64,000 nucleotides of DNA, from positions 186,001-250,000 of the forward strand of contig JASBVF010000010.1 of the NCBI GenBank assembly GCA_030147525.1, given 5' to 3'. The translations under genes and the position numbers were made by a program. The notes under the pieces were generated by a model. The model searched no databases and was not told the DNA's origin. It saw only the letters and a list, made by a program, of their open reading frames with translations. This DNA comes from Bacteroidota bacterium (GTDB taxonomy: Bacteria > Bacteroidota > Bacteroidia > Chitinophagales > Saprospiraceae). Positions 47,391 to 55,356 of this stretch are shown here, piece by piece; the stretch's first letter is position 1, and the number at the start of each line of letters is the position of its first letter.

Positions 47391-48770
47391 TTAGCCTTGG
47401 ACTTCTGGATCAGGGGCCTTCAGTTCTTTTACAAATTTCACCACTTCCATTCCTCCAAAATTTCCTGAGCTCATCAGTAGCAGGTTGGCGTTTTCCCAGT
47501 TTTGTTTTTTTAAAAAAACTTCCAAGTCAGCTCGTTCCGTGAAAACTTCCAGGTCTGGCCGGTTAAACCCAAGCCTGATTTCTTCCGCTGAAACCGGCGG
47601 CATTTTTTTCATTTCCAGCGTGTGCGGACTGTAAAAAACAATGGCCGTGTTGGCAGGAGCCAGCGCTCCGGCGTAGTGAGGCAGAAAGTTTTTGTTCAAA
47701 CTGCTGAACGTATGCAGTTCAAGGCAGGCCACGAGGCGCCGGGCTGGGTGCAGTTTTTTTACGGCCTGGACGGTGGCTTTGGCTTTGGAAGGTGCGTGCG
47801 CAAAGTCGAGCCAGGCGGAGAAACTTTCCGAATCTGTCAAATTTTGGAGCCGCCTGGAAGCGCCCTGAAAGGAAGCAGCGGCCTGCAGAAATTTTTCTTT
47901 TGAAATACCCAACTCAAGGCATGCCAGTTGTGCGGCGTGAAGGTTGGCCATGTTGTGTTCGCCGAAGACCTGCATTTCCCGGGCTTCGTGGCCGGGTTCC
48001 TCTATCCTGAATTTCCCATCCTGCACCTGGTGCCGTAACCCACCGTAAGGCTCCGGACGGATATCAGCGGTTGATCGCTCAACGATTTCATGCAGGTCCT
48101 GATCTTTTTTATAAAAAATGACCTTGCCGCCGGGTGCCAGGTTTTCCAGTAGCAATTCGAACTGCTGTTTGTAATTTTCGTAAGTCGGGAAGACATTGAT
48201 GTGGTCCCACGCTACGCCGGTCACGATGGTCACGTGAGGCCGGTAGTGAAGGAACTTCGGCCTGCGGTCAATGGCTGACGACAGGTACTCGTCGCCCTCA
48301 ATCACGATGACCGGCGCATCGGAAAGTTGGACCATCAGGTCAAATCCTTCGATCTGCGACCCAACCAAATAGTCAAAAGTGATGTTACTAATCCTCAAAA
48401 CATGCATTATCATGGCGGTGGTGGTGGTTTTACCATGACTTCCGGCCACTACGATGCGGGTTTTGTTCTTTGACTGTTCAAAAATGAATTCCGGGAAGGA
48501 ATTGACCTTGATCCCAAGTTCCTGCGCTCTGGCAAGTTCGGGATTATCTGCCCGGGCATGCATGCCCAGAATCACAAGATCAATGTTTGGCGTTATTTTT
48601 TCAGGGAACCAACCGAAAGCGGGTGGTAAAAGCCCTGCAGCGGCAAGCCGGTCTTTTGCCGGATTGTAAATTTCATCATCGGAACCGCTGACCTGATGAC
48701 CGTTTTTCTGAATAGCGAGCGCCAGATTGTGCATGACAGCACCACCGGTGGCTATGAGATGAATGCGCAT
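47391..48770 (-). CDS. mpl: UDP-N-acetylmuramate:L-alanyl-gamma-D-glutamyl-meso-diaminopimelate ligase (Mpl type)
   Basis: The 459-aa Mur-ligase family enzyme is expected to join recycled murein tripeptide to UDP-MurNAc in the cytoplasm. It has the N-terminal Rossmann-like MRIHLIATGGAVMHNLALAI, a P-loop GSHGKTTTT at 110-118, the EGDEYLSSAID block and the late DFAHAPSKAKATV block, all at Mpl-like positions. MurC is the closest alternative, but the wording of the N-terminus (IATGGAVMHNLA, SDDEIYNP) and lack of neighbouring mur/fts genes favour Mpl. The ATG at 48770 fits the conserved start. Confidence 0.88.
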   Translation of the reverse strand: MRIHLIATGGAVMHNLALAIQKNGHQVSGSDDEIYNPAKDRLAAAGLLPPAFGWFPEKITPNIDLVILGMHARADNPELARAQELGIKVNSFPEFIFEQSKNKTRIVVAGSHGKTTTTAMIMHVLRISNITFDYLVGSQIEGFDLMVQLSDAPVIVIEGDEYLSSAIDRRPKFLHYRPHVTIVTGVAWDHINVFPTYENYKQQFELLLENLAPGGKVIFYKKDQDLHEIVERSTADIRPEPYGGLRHQVQDGKFRIEEPGHEAREMQVFGEHNMANLHAAQLACLELGISKEKFLQAAASFQGASRRLQNLTDSESFSAWLDFAHAPSKAKATVQAVKKLHPARRLVACLELHTFSSLNKNFLPHYAGALAPANTAIVFYSPHTLEMKKMPPVSAEEIRLGFNRPDLEVFTERADLEVFLKKQNWENANLLLMSSGNFGGMEVVKFVKELKAPDPEVQG

Positions 48771-48929
48771 TGGAGCATTGAGTTGTTGGTTCTTGACTTC
48801 AAGCTTTAGATTAAATGATAAAAGTCAGCAACCGGAATTTTATTTGTTCAGTATTTGATGGGCGCATTGGGGGTAAGTTTGAATTTTACGGTATTTGAAA
48901 GTAACAACCTCCACAGACCGGGAATCACA

Positions 48930-48960
48930 TTGAAGAAACGGCTTATAACGCCTATCTTTG
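48930..48960 (+). promoter_or_regulatory. Bacteroidota-type promoter for the 46-aa lipoprotein
   Basis: TATCTTTG at 48953-48960 fits TAnnTTTG; TTG at 48930-48932 lies 20 bases upstream. It implies a leader of about 100 bases holding a small hairpin (CTCGTT 49003-49008 with AACGAG 49013-49018) followed by T's. Confidence 0.65.
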
Positions 48961-49065
48961 CAGCAAATTTAAACGGGGTATTGAAATAAACACGTTTCGG
49001 GCCTCGTTAAACAACGAGCTTTTTAAATCCTTTTTATCACCATATTTCCAGAAAATTTCGTCAAA

Positions 49066-49206
49066 ATGAAAAAAAACACCCTGAAGCAAGTCGTCATCCT
49101 GGCTGCATTTTTTGCACTTGCAGCATCTTTCGCCTCCTGTAACAAAGGCTACGGTTGTCCTAATAATTTCAAAGCTGTAAAAGCAGCTGTTGAACTTGTT
49201 AAATAA
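49066..49206 (+). CDS. Tiny lipoprotein (46 aa)
   Basis: ATG 49066 to TAA 49206. The signal peptide is MKKNTLKQVVILAAFFALAA plus SFAS, with the lipidated Cys at residue 25. The mature part is only 22 residues: CNKGYGCPNNFKAV followed by KAAVELVK. Lysines behind the start, a long hydrophobic core and the SFASC lipobox are classic features. It has its own promoter (48930-48960) and lies 83 bp upstream of ytxJ. Similar tiny CxxGYGCP-type lipoproteins seem to occur in Bacteroidota, but I know no function. Too short for an enzyme; a role in the envelope is inferred. Confidence 0.8.
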   Translation: MKKNTLKQVVILAAFFALAASFASCNKGYGCPNNFKAVKAAVELVK

Positions 49207-49289
49207 TTGATTGTTATCGGCTAACGGTTGACTGCTGGTTATTTAACTGGCAATCAACCGTTAAACAATTCAAGAAGTAACAATCAAAT
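49207..49289 (+). repeat. Self-complementary spacer between the tiny lipoprotein and ytxJ
   Basis: The spacer starts directly after TAA and ends directly at the next ATG. Outer arms TTGATTGTTA (49207-49216) and TAACAATCAA (49278-49287) and inner arms TAACGGTTGA (49222-49231) and TCAACCGTTA (49254-49263) are both perfect 10-bp pairs. ACAATCAAAT (49280-49289) abuts the ytxJ start. Confidence 0.8.
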
Positions 49290-49640
49290 ATGAACTGGCA
49301 TCCGCTTACGTCTCTCCAGGAGTTAAATCAAATTTCAGAACGCTCATACCAGGTCCCTTGCCTGATTTTGAAACACAGCACCCGCTGTAGCATCAGCTTT
49401 ATGGCAAAATTCCGCCTTGAATCTGATTGGGCTTTTTCCCCAGAAGTAGTTGAGCCGTATTACCTCGACCTCATCGCTTTTCGTGAAATCTCGGCAGCTG
49501 TAGCTGAACGTTTCAGCGTACATCACGAGTCTCCGCAAATCCTGTTGATCAAGGATGGCGAATGTGTGCTCGACGCATCTCACCTGGATATAACAGTGGA
49601 AGAAATCCAGGAAGTACTTACTTCAGCTGAAGAGGTGTAA
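49290..49640 (+). CDS. ytxJ: YtxJ-type bacillithiol redox protein (monothiol bacilliredoxin)
   Basis: The 116-aa thioredoxin-fold protein carries the family motif KHSTRCSIS, with the single active Cys at residue 33 and serines in place of a second Cys. Strands and the DLIAFREIS and HESPQILLIKDGE blocks match the family. Members are known or thought to remove bacillithiol from oxidised proteins in the cytoplasm, so its presence suggests this organism makes bacillithiol. It follows the tiny lipoprotein after an 83-bp palindromic spacer, probably in one transcript, and converges with the SDR gene after 11 bases. Confidence 0.88.
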   Translation: MNWHPLTSLQELNQISERSYQVPCLILKHSTRCSISFMAKFRLESDWAFSPEVVEPYYLDLIAFREISAAVAERFSVHHESPQILLIKDGECVLDASHLDITVEEIQEVLTSAEEV

Positions 49641-49651
49641 ACGACAGACTT

Positions 49652-50410
49652 TCAGCTTCTTAGATACGAGGCTCCATTCACGTCCACGATTCCCCCGGTC
49701 AAAAATTCTGCTCCTTGCGAAGCAAGAAAAACAATGGTGTAAGCCACCTCTTCCGGTGTAGCGACCCGTCCAAGCGGGCTTTGTTTTTTAATGGCCTGTC
49801 CGGTGGGTCCGTCGAGTAAATCCTTCGCCATATCCGTTTCCACAAAACCGGGCGCAACAGCTGAAACGCTGATGTTGTGTTTGCCAAGCTCCTGCGCCAG
49901 TGATTGTGTCAGGGCATTCACGCCGGCTTTGCTGGCGCCGTAGGCAGTGTGTTCCGGTTCACCCCGGAAAGCGCCCCGGGAAGATACGTTGACAATGTGG
50001 CCGCCTCCATGCCGCATCATGTGACGTGCGGCGAAATAACAGACGTTGGCCACACCTGTCAGATTCAGGTCAAGGGTTTGCTTCCAGGCTGCCTGCCATT
50101 CTTCGTAATCCATTTCAGCAATGGGGTGGGGCAGGTAAATCCCCGCATTGTTGACAACGACATCGAGCCTGTCAAACTCATCTGTCACAGCTTCCATCAG
50201 TTGGCGGACGGAGTCGGGGTTGGCGATATCGGCTTTGGCAGCGAAGTGGCCTTTGCCCGGCAAGTTTTCAATCACTGCCTTCGCCGCCCTGCTGTTTTTA
50301 TTGAAATTGATACAAATGCGACCGCCCCGCTCGGCAAATGCCTGCGCTGCCGCTTTGCCAATGCCCCGGCTTCCGCCGGTGATGAGGATATTTTTATTGG
50401 TAAAATCCAT
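49652..50410 (-). CDS. Short-chain dehydrogenase/reductase (FabG-like)
   Basis: The 252-aa classical SDR has the NAD(P)-binding TGGSRGIG (residues 11-18), NNAG, the catalytic Ser in VNVSSRGAF and the Tyr-Lys pair in YGASKAG, and a C-terminal GGIVDVNGA. It most resembles 3-oxoacyl-ACP reductase FabG, but no fatty acid genes lie near, so the substrate is open. It lies downstream of the GH109 gene on the same strand across a 77-bp palindromic spacer, so sugar or glycan-related oxidation is possible. Confidence 0.85.
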   Translation of the reverse strand: MDFTNKNILITGGSRGIGKAAAQAFAERGGRICINFNKNSRAAKAVIENLPGKGHFAAKADIANPDSVRQLMEAVTDEFDRLDVVVNNAGIYLPHPIAEMDYEEWQAAWKQTLDLNLTGVANVCYFAARHMMRHGGGHIVNVSSRGAFRGEPEHTAYGASKAGVNALTQSLAQELGKHNISVSAVAPGFVETDMAKDLLDGPTGQAIKKQSPLGRVATPEEVAYTIVFLASQGAEFLTGGIVDVNGASYLRS

Positions 50411-50487
50411 TTGTGGTTGTTGGCTTTTGGCTTTTAGCTCTTAGCCGTTGGTTCCAAGCCAAGGCTAACAGCCAACAGCCAATTGAA
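50411..50487 (-). repeat. Self-complementary spacer between the GH109-type and SDR genes
   Basis: Read on the minus strand, the 77 bases from the GH109 stop to the SDR ATG consist of TTGGCTGTTGGCTGTTAGCC and, later, its near complement GGCTAAGAGCTAAAAGCC plus AAAAGCCAACAACC, around a TTGGAACCAA centre. About 16 of 18 bases pair in the best register. Confidence 0.7.
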
Positions 50488-51891
50488 CTAAGGATTCGCC
50501 ATGACACCCAGTTTTCGCTCCTTTTTCCAGTAGCCACGGGTAAAGTCAGGGAATTTGACGGGCACACTGCCCAGTTGTACGGAAAGTTCTGAAATGGGCG
50601 TTACGACCGACCAGGCAGCGGCATCGTACACATCCATGTCGAGCTCCACGCCACGGTTCAGGCAGTCAATCATGCGCCATAGCATGACGAAATCCATGCC
50701 GCCGTGACCGCCGTTTTTCTCGGCTTCGCCTTCCAGTTTTTTCCAAAGCGGATGGGCAAAGCGCTCCCGGTATTCCTTGTATTCTTCCGCTTTTAAAAAA
50801 CCATGGCCATGGCCGCTCACCGACATTTGGCTGGGGTAGCCTTTGTGAAATGCCTTCGATCCTGCCAGCATATTGATCCGGCTGTAAGGCCGGCCTGTAA
50901 CGACATCGTGCTGAACGAGAATGGTGCGGCCTTTGGCGGTTTTGATGAGGGTATTGTTCATATCGCCGTGGACGAAGCCTGTTTTATTGTAAAATTCGTT
51001 ATCTGGCTCCAGTGTCGGCGTGAATTCATCGAGGCAAGTCTGCTTGTTGCTCATCGACACGCAGAAGTCGAACCGGTCGCCCCGGTCGATATCCATGTAC
51101 TGAGCAACTGGGCCGAGACCGTGCGTAGGGTAGAGGTTGCCGTCCCGAACTTCGTGATGGCGAACCCGCCATTGATTGTAGTAGTAAGTTTTGCTGAACA
51201 TGAGCTCCCGGAGGTCGTGGATGTAGGCACATTCGGCGTAGGTCAGCGTACCAAAAACACCGCTTGCAGCCATGTTGAGCAGCCAGAGTTCCTCGTTGCC
51301 GTAGCAAACATTTTCAAGAATCATGCAGTTGCGCTGCGTCTCTTCAGCAGTGTTCACCATTTGCCAGCACTCTTCGATGGTGAGTGCGCAGGGGACCTCC
51401 AGTGCGACGTGTTTTCCATGCTGCATGGCAAAAACTGCCTGAGGAACGTGGTCTTCCCAGGGTGTGGCGATGATGACGAGGTCAACGTCATCCCGGCGGC
51501 AAAGCTCCTTCCAGGCATCCGGCTTTCCGGAGTAAACTGTGGGCTTCTGGCCCCCGTTTTTTTGTAAAAAATCAAGGGTTTTGTTTGCAAACTCCGGCCG
51601 GATATCACAGATGGCCGTGATTTTTGCTTTGCCCAGTCCCACGGCATTCACCAGCCGTGCATGCTCGGCACCCCGGTTGCCGAGGCCAATGATGCCGACT
51701 TTGACCTGCTTGATCGGCGGTACTTTCAGGCCGAAAACCGGTTTGCCGGTGGCAGGCAAAACTTTCGCTGCGGCTTCCACAAGTTCCTGCGGTTCGGCTT
51801 TTGAAAAAATGTTACCGCCCGGCAGGCCAACCAATGCGGCAAGGGCAGCGGTATTTTTCAAAAAAGATCTTCGTTTAAAGTCTTGTTTCAT
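50488..51891 (-). CDS. GH109-type glycosidase (Gfo/Idh/MocA fold), putative alpha-N-acetylgalactosaminidase
   Basis: The 467-aa protein starts with a twin-arginine signal (KRRSFLKNTAALAALVGLPG), so it is exported folded, which fits a protein that carries NAD. The Rossmann segment is VGIIGLGNRGAEHARLV, followed by CDIRPEFA and EVPCALTIEECW. The blocks EVRDGNLYPTHGLGP, DIDRGDRFDF and NGGHGGMDFVMLWR are hallmarks of glycoside hydrolase family 109, whose members remove terminal alpha-GalNAc by an NAD-dependent mechanism. It is the first gene of a minus-strand pair with the SDR, and sits next to a sugar dehydrogenase-like protein and a fucosidase, which suggests use of host or algal glycoconjugates. 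Confidence 0.88.
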   Translation of the reverse strand: MKQDFKRRSFLKNTAALAALVGLPGGNIFSKAEPQELVEAAAKVLPATGKPVFGLKVPPIKQVKVGIIGLGNRGAEHARLVNAVGLGKAKITAICDIRPEFANKTLDFLQKNGGQKPTVYSGKPDAWKELCRRDDVDLVIIATPWEDHVPQAVFAMQHGKHVALEVPCALTIEECWQMVNTAEETQRNCMILENVCYGNEELWLLNMAASGVFGTLTYAECAYIHDLRELMFSKTYYYNQWRVRHHEVRDGNLYPTHGLGPVAQYMDIDRGDRFDFCVSMSNKQTCLDEFTPTLEPDNEFYNKTGFVHGDMNNTLIKTAKGRTILVQHDVVTGRPYSRINMLAGSKAFHKGYPSQMSVSGHGHGFLKAEEYKEYRERFAHPLWKKLEGEAEKNGGHGGMDFVMLWRMIDCLNRGVELDMDVYDAAAWSVVTPISELSVQLGSVPVKFPDFTRGYWKKERKLGVMANP

Positions 51892-51956
51892 TGAAATTAG
51901 TTTTTACGTTTGAATATTGTTGCCTCCAAGCCTGATCGACTTCAAAGTCTTGAGCA

Positions 51957-54635
51957 TCAAAGCTTGTTAATTTTGAAAATTTCAGCGCTGTTCCGGGTCG
52001 AAATTTTTAAAAAATATTCGCCGGACGGATATTCGCTCATGGGGATCTCCAGTTTTGTCAGACCGGGCAGCAACTGAATTTTCCGGCTGTGCATCAGTTG
52101 TCCCATGATATTGAATACCTGAAAGTCAAATTCACCTCCTTCCGGACTTTCGATGCGTGTTTTTAACAAATCCGACACCGGGTTCGGGCGAACATCGGTT
52201 TTTAGTTTGTCAAAAATGACAGTATCCGGTACGAACTCCGGGAATAGCTGCGAGGCAGGTATGATTTGCCGCTCCAGCCGTTCGCTGCTCCAGCGAAGAT
52301 GGCAGGCTGCCAAACCGCCCGACTCGAAATATTCCACCTTGATCGGGTACTTCACGCCGCCTTTCAGGTAGAGGGAGGCGTCGTATTCCCTGTTTGGAGT
52401 GACGTACCAGACGTCAATGAGCTGTTGTCCGTTTACCCAAATCCGGATGCCGTCGTCGCTGTACACGTGAAAGTTAAGCGTTTCATCAAAAAACGGCATG
52501 ATGGCACCTTCCCAGCGCACCAGCCAGTGATCGTGACCAAACAGCTCAATATCGGGTGAGTTATACTTCCATTCAAAGTCGATGGTCGGATCGATTCTTT
52601 CCATCAGAAATGGTTCGTCGAAAGTGAAGTTCGGCCCTGTCCGGTCGTAGTATTTTCCCAGCAGCCCTGTCCCGTCCGCTACCGGCAAGGCTGCCTCGTA
52701 GACGGCCGTCAGCGTAAGTCCTTCGTCAGGAGGAGCAAGAAGCTGGGTGGGTTCGGTTGCACCGGAGGCCCATTTTTTAAATAAAAAAAGCGTGTCGTTG
52801 GCGATGTGCGACTTGGGCGCAGTGATTTGATGAAAAACACCAACCACACTGGAAACGGTATCGGGCGTCAACTTTCGGTGGCTATCGATGTAGACGGGAA
52901 ATCCGGGGGGATCCGATTGCAGTACGACATTTGATTTTAAAGGCAAAACCTCCCTCGTCAGCGTAGTTGACAGCCCGCTCTGGTCGGTCACCGTGAGTAC
53001 GACATTGTACCAGACATTATCCGAGGTCTCTGTCACCTGTGGTATCTGGAAGTACTCCTCCTGCGATTGGGAAACCGGGCCGAATGCCGGATGCAGGTGG
53101 TCGTCGTGATGAAAATCGACCCGCCACTGGAAGGCTGTTGGGGGCAATTGGCCGTCTTCCTCATCGAAAGCTTCTGCTTTCAGCACCAACGTTTCACCGG
53201 CACGATAGCGATGGCCATCGGCCGGGTTGAGCAGGTTGGGAACGGGGCGATTGCTGGAAGTAACGCTCAGAAGGGCCGCCTGACTGGTATCAGCGCCCAG
53301 TGCATTCGTCACGATGCAGCGAAAAAGACTGCCGCTGTCCGGGAGCGACGGGTTTTCAAAAATGAATTCCTGATCGGTGGCGCCGGGTATGTCCACGCCG
53401 TTTTTTTGCCATTGAAAACTGAAGGGTTCAGCACCGGTTGCCGTAACAGAAAACGGAACATCCTCCGCTTCAGGCACCAGCACTGGCTGAGGCTGTATCG
53501 AGATGAACGGCGCATCGCTTCCGGTATAAAATAGTTGCCAGACGGAGCCGCTGGTGGTGGCGTAATCGCTGCCCGTACCTGCCCGGTCGATCAGGTACAT
53601 GGAGCCGTCCGGAGCAGTCAGCAGGTTGAGGGGCGTATTGAGGCCGGAGGCAAAATCCTTGATTTGCCCGGTGCTGATGTCCATGCTCCAGATTTTTCCC
53701 TGGCAATGTTCCACAAAAAACAGCTTGCCGGCGTACTCCTGTGGAAACAGCATATTCACAGGGTCGTACGTTGCCACTCCGACGGCTGCACAGCCTACGC
53801 CGTGATTGTAGGCGTGCAGGGGATCCTGGTAATCGTCAGGCGGAGTTTGACCATTGAGGAAGCCTTCGACGAGCGGCCAACCGTAGTTTTTACCTTTGAT
53901 AATTTCGTTAACTTCTTCGAATTTATCACTCCCGACATCGGTGGTGAAAATCCTGCCCGTGCCCGGCTGCACCGTCATGGCAAAGGGATTCCGGTGGCCG
54001 AGCGTCCAGATAGCCCGGTATTTCCCGGAGTTTTCATTGTAAAACGGGTTGTCTTCCGGAATACTCCCGTCGGGGTTGATTCGCAGGATTTTCCCCAGCA
54101 GCGTGTTCATGCTCTGGGAGTTTTCGAAGTTGGTGCCATCACCGGTTGCGATGTAAAGCTTTCCATCCGGGCCGAATACCATGGCGCCAGCATTGTGGTA
54201 AGGGCCGCTCACGGGGTCGAGGTCGAGGAGTACTTCCTCGCTACCCGGCGCTGCGAAGTTTCCGTCGGCCTTCAGCCGAATGACCCGGTTGTGCAGCGAG
54301 TCTTTCACCGTGTAGTAGAGGTAGAGGTATTGATTTTGCTCAAAACCCGGATCGAAAGCAATGCCGAGCAGGCCCCGTTCGCTGAAAATATCCACTTCGA
54401 GTTCCAGAAAAGGCTCCGGCCTGAGCTGGCCGTTTTCAATAATCAGAATTCTGCCAAATTTTTCAACAACGAAAAGCCGCCCGTCAGGGGCCAGCGCCAT
54501 GCCCACGGGGTCGAGGCCGGTAGCCAGCCGGACGGCTGCGAAGCCGGCAGGGTAGGTGGCGTTTTGAGCGCCTAAACGATTGAAAAGGAACAGGTTAATT
54601 AAAAAGCACAGCCAGAGAAGTCGGGTTAAATGCAT
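51957..54635 (-). CDS. Secreted glucose/sorbosone dehydrogenase-like protein with Ig-like, PA14 and T9SS type A domains
   Basis: The upstream in-frame start at 54650 is TTG, so I take ATG 54635 (MHLTRLLWLCFLINLFLF, signal peptide ending in GAQ). The 892-aa protein has a six-bladed GSDH propeller (about residues 25-365: LDPVGMALAPDGRLFVVEKF, GLLGIAFDPGF, ATGDGTNFENS, LGHRNPFAMT, EEVNEIIKGKNYGWP), an Ig-like domain (FQWQKNGVDIPGAT), an Ig/cadherin-like region, a PA14 domain (GLLGKYYDRT, FHVYSDDGIRIWVNGQQLID) and a type A T9SS end (VRPNPVSDLLK to the terminus). Family members oxidise aldoses, usually with PQQ. PA14 may bind sugar. No PQQ genes are seen here, and the enzyme could be a catalytically different propeller. 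Confidence 0.88.
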   Translation of the reverse strand: MHLTRLLWLCFLINLFLFNRLGAQNATYPAGFAAVRLATGLDPVGMALAPDGRLFVVEKFGRILIIENGQLRPEPFLELEVDIFSERGLLGIAFDPGFEQNQYLYLYYTVKDSLHNRVIRLKADGNFAAPGSEEVLLDLDPVSGPYHNAGAMVFGPDGKLYIATGDGTNFENSQSMNTLLGKILRINPDGSIPEDNPFYNENSGKYRAIWTLGHRNPFAMTVQPGTGRIFTTDVGSDKFEEVNEIIKGKNYGWPLVEGFLNGQTPPDDYQDPLHAYNHGVGCAAVGVATYDPVNMLFPQEYAGKLFFVEHCQGKIWSMDISTGQIKDFASGLNTPLNLLTAPDGSMYLIDRAGTGSDYATTSGSVWQLFYTGSDAPFISIQPQPVLVPEAEDVPFSVTATGAEPFSFQWQKNGVDIPGATDQEFIFENPSLPDSGSLFRCIVTNALGADTSQAALLSVTSSNRPVPNLLNPADGHRYRAGETLVLKAEAFDEEDGQLPPTAFQWRVDFHHDDHLHPAFGPVSQSQEEYFQIPQVTETSDNVWYNVVLTVTDQSGLSTTLTREVLPLKSNVVLQSDPPGFPVYIDSHRKLTPDTVSSVVGVFHQITAPKSHIANDTLFLFKKWASGATEPTQLLAPPDEGLTLTAVYEAALPVADGTGLLGKYYDRTGPNFTFDEPFLMERIDPTIDFEWKYNSPDIELFGHDHWLVRWEGAIMPFFDETLNFHVYSDDGIRIWVNGQQLIDVWYVTPNREYDASLYLKGGVKYPIKVEYFESGGLAACHLRWSSERLERQIIPASQLFPEFVPDTVIFDKLKTDVRPNPVSDLLKTRIESPEGGEFDFQVFNIMGQLMHSRKIQLLPGLTKLEIPMSEYPSGEYFLKISTRNSAEIFKINKL

Positions 54636-54806
54636 AGCGTTTTGTTGCAAAATTCTTAAAATTTGATGAAACGGATTCTTCTGAGAGATGATCAGGTAGC
54701 GGCGGGAAATTAGAAAAAGCTGTGGACAACGCAGGCTGTGATTTGCAAAATGTTGGGGAAGTGACGTTAAATATCAGCTTTCTGGCAGGCGATTGAACCC
54801 ACAAAA

Positions 54807-54843
54807 AAAGGCCAAAGCAACCGTGACGGTTACCTCAGCCTTT
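54807..54843 (-). terminator. Terminator after the small helical protein gene
   Basis: AAAGGC (54807-54812) pairs with GCCTTT (54838-54843) and inner AACCGT (54819-54824) with ACGGTT (54826-54831). Seven A at 54803-54809 give a T-run on the minus strand. Confidence 0.7.
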
Positions 54844-54861
54844 CTGTTCCAAATTTGTTCT

Positions 54862-55254
54862 TTACTTCCAGTCATGCATGAACCGGAAAAAATTCACCTT
54901 CAGTTCATTAAAAATTTTCCGGAACCGAACCATGCTGTCTCTTAATTCGTCATGATCTTCCAGATCGTAATTGTCGAAAGAGTTAGTATGTTTTTGAGCA
55001 AACTCAACGAGTTTGTGTTCATGCTTCCGAATGTCGTGGTTCATGATATCCACGATTTCCTTTTCCCGAATGAACTGGTTTTGGTAGTGTTCCAGTTGCA
55101 CCAGCATTTCTTTGTCATTGTGCCTCGTGACCAGGTCTTCGAGGTATTTTTCAAAAAAACTCAATTCGTCTGATACAAATTTCAATTCATTCAGCCAGAT
55201 TTTGTGTTCAAAATGCAGGTCGCTGAGGTGTACTTTTTTTGTTTGAGTCATCAT
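54862..55254 (-). CDS. Small helical/coiled-coil protein, function unknown
   Basis: The 130-aa product has no signal peptide and is almost wholly charged helix (HKIWLNELKFVSDELSFFEK, HYQNQFIREKEIVDIMNHDI, MVRFRKIFNELKVNFFRF), with several His residues. It looks like a helical-bundle protein of the kind often annotated hypothetical in Bacteroidota. It has its own terminator and 102 bases to the fucosidase stop upstream. I do not assign a function. Confidence 0.75.
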   Translation of the reverse strand: MMTQTKKVHLSDLHFEHKIWLNELKFVSDELSFFEKYLEDLVTRHNDKEMLVQLEHYQNQFIREKEIVDIMNHDIRKHEHKLVEFAQKHTNSFDNYDLEDHDELRDSMVRFRKIFNELKVNFFRFMHDWK

Positions 55255-55356
55255 AAGTTCGGATTTTTTCTTTTATAAAATGATAACTGCAAACAAAGCC
55301 CAAATCAGGAATTGTCTAACTGATGACTGTCAGCCATGCGGTTGATTAAAATCATC

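Noticed and set aside
53535-54575. 346-codon frame on the + strand
   Set aside because: Lies opposite the sugar dehydrogenase propeller; product without any recognisable domain.
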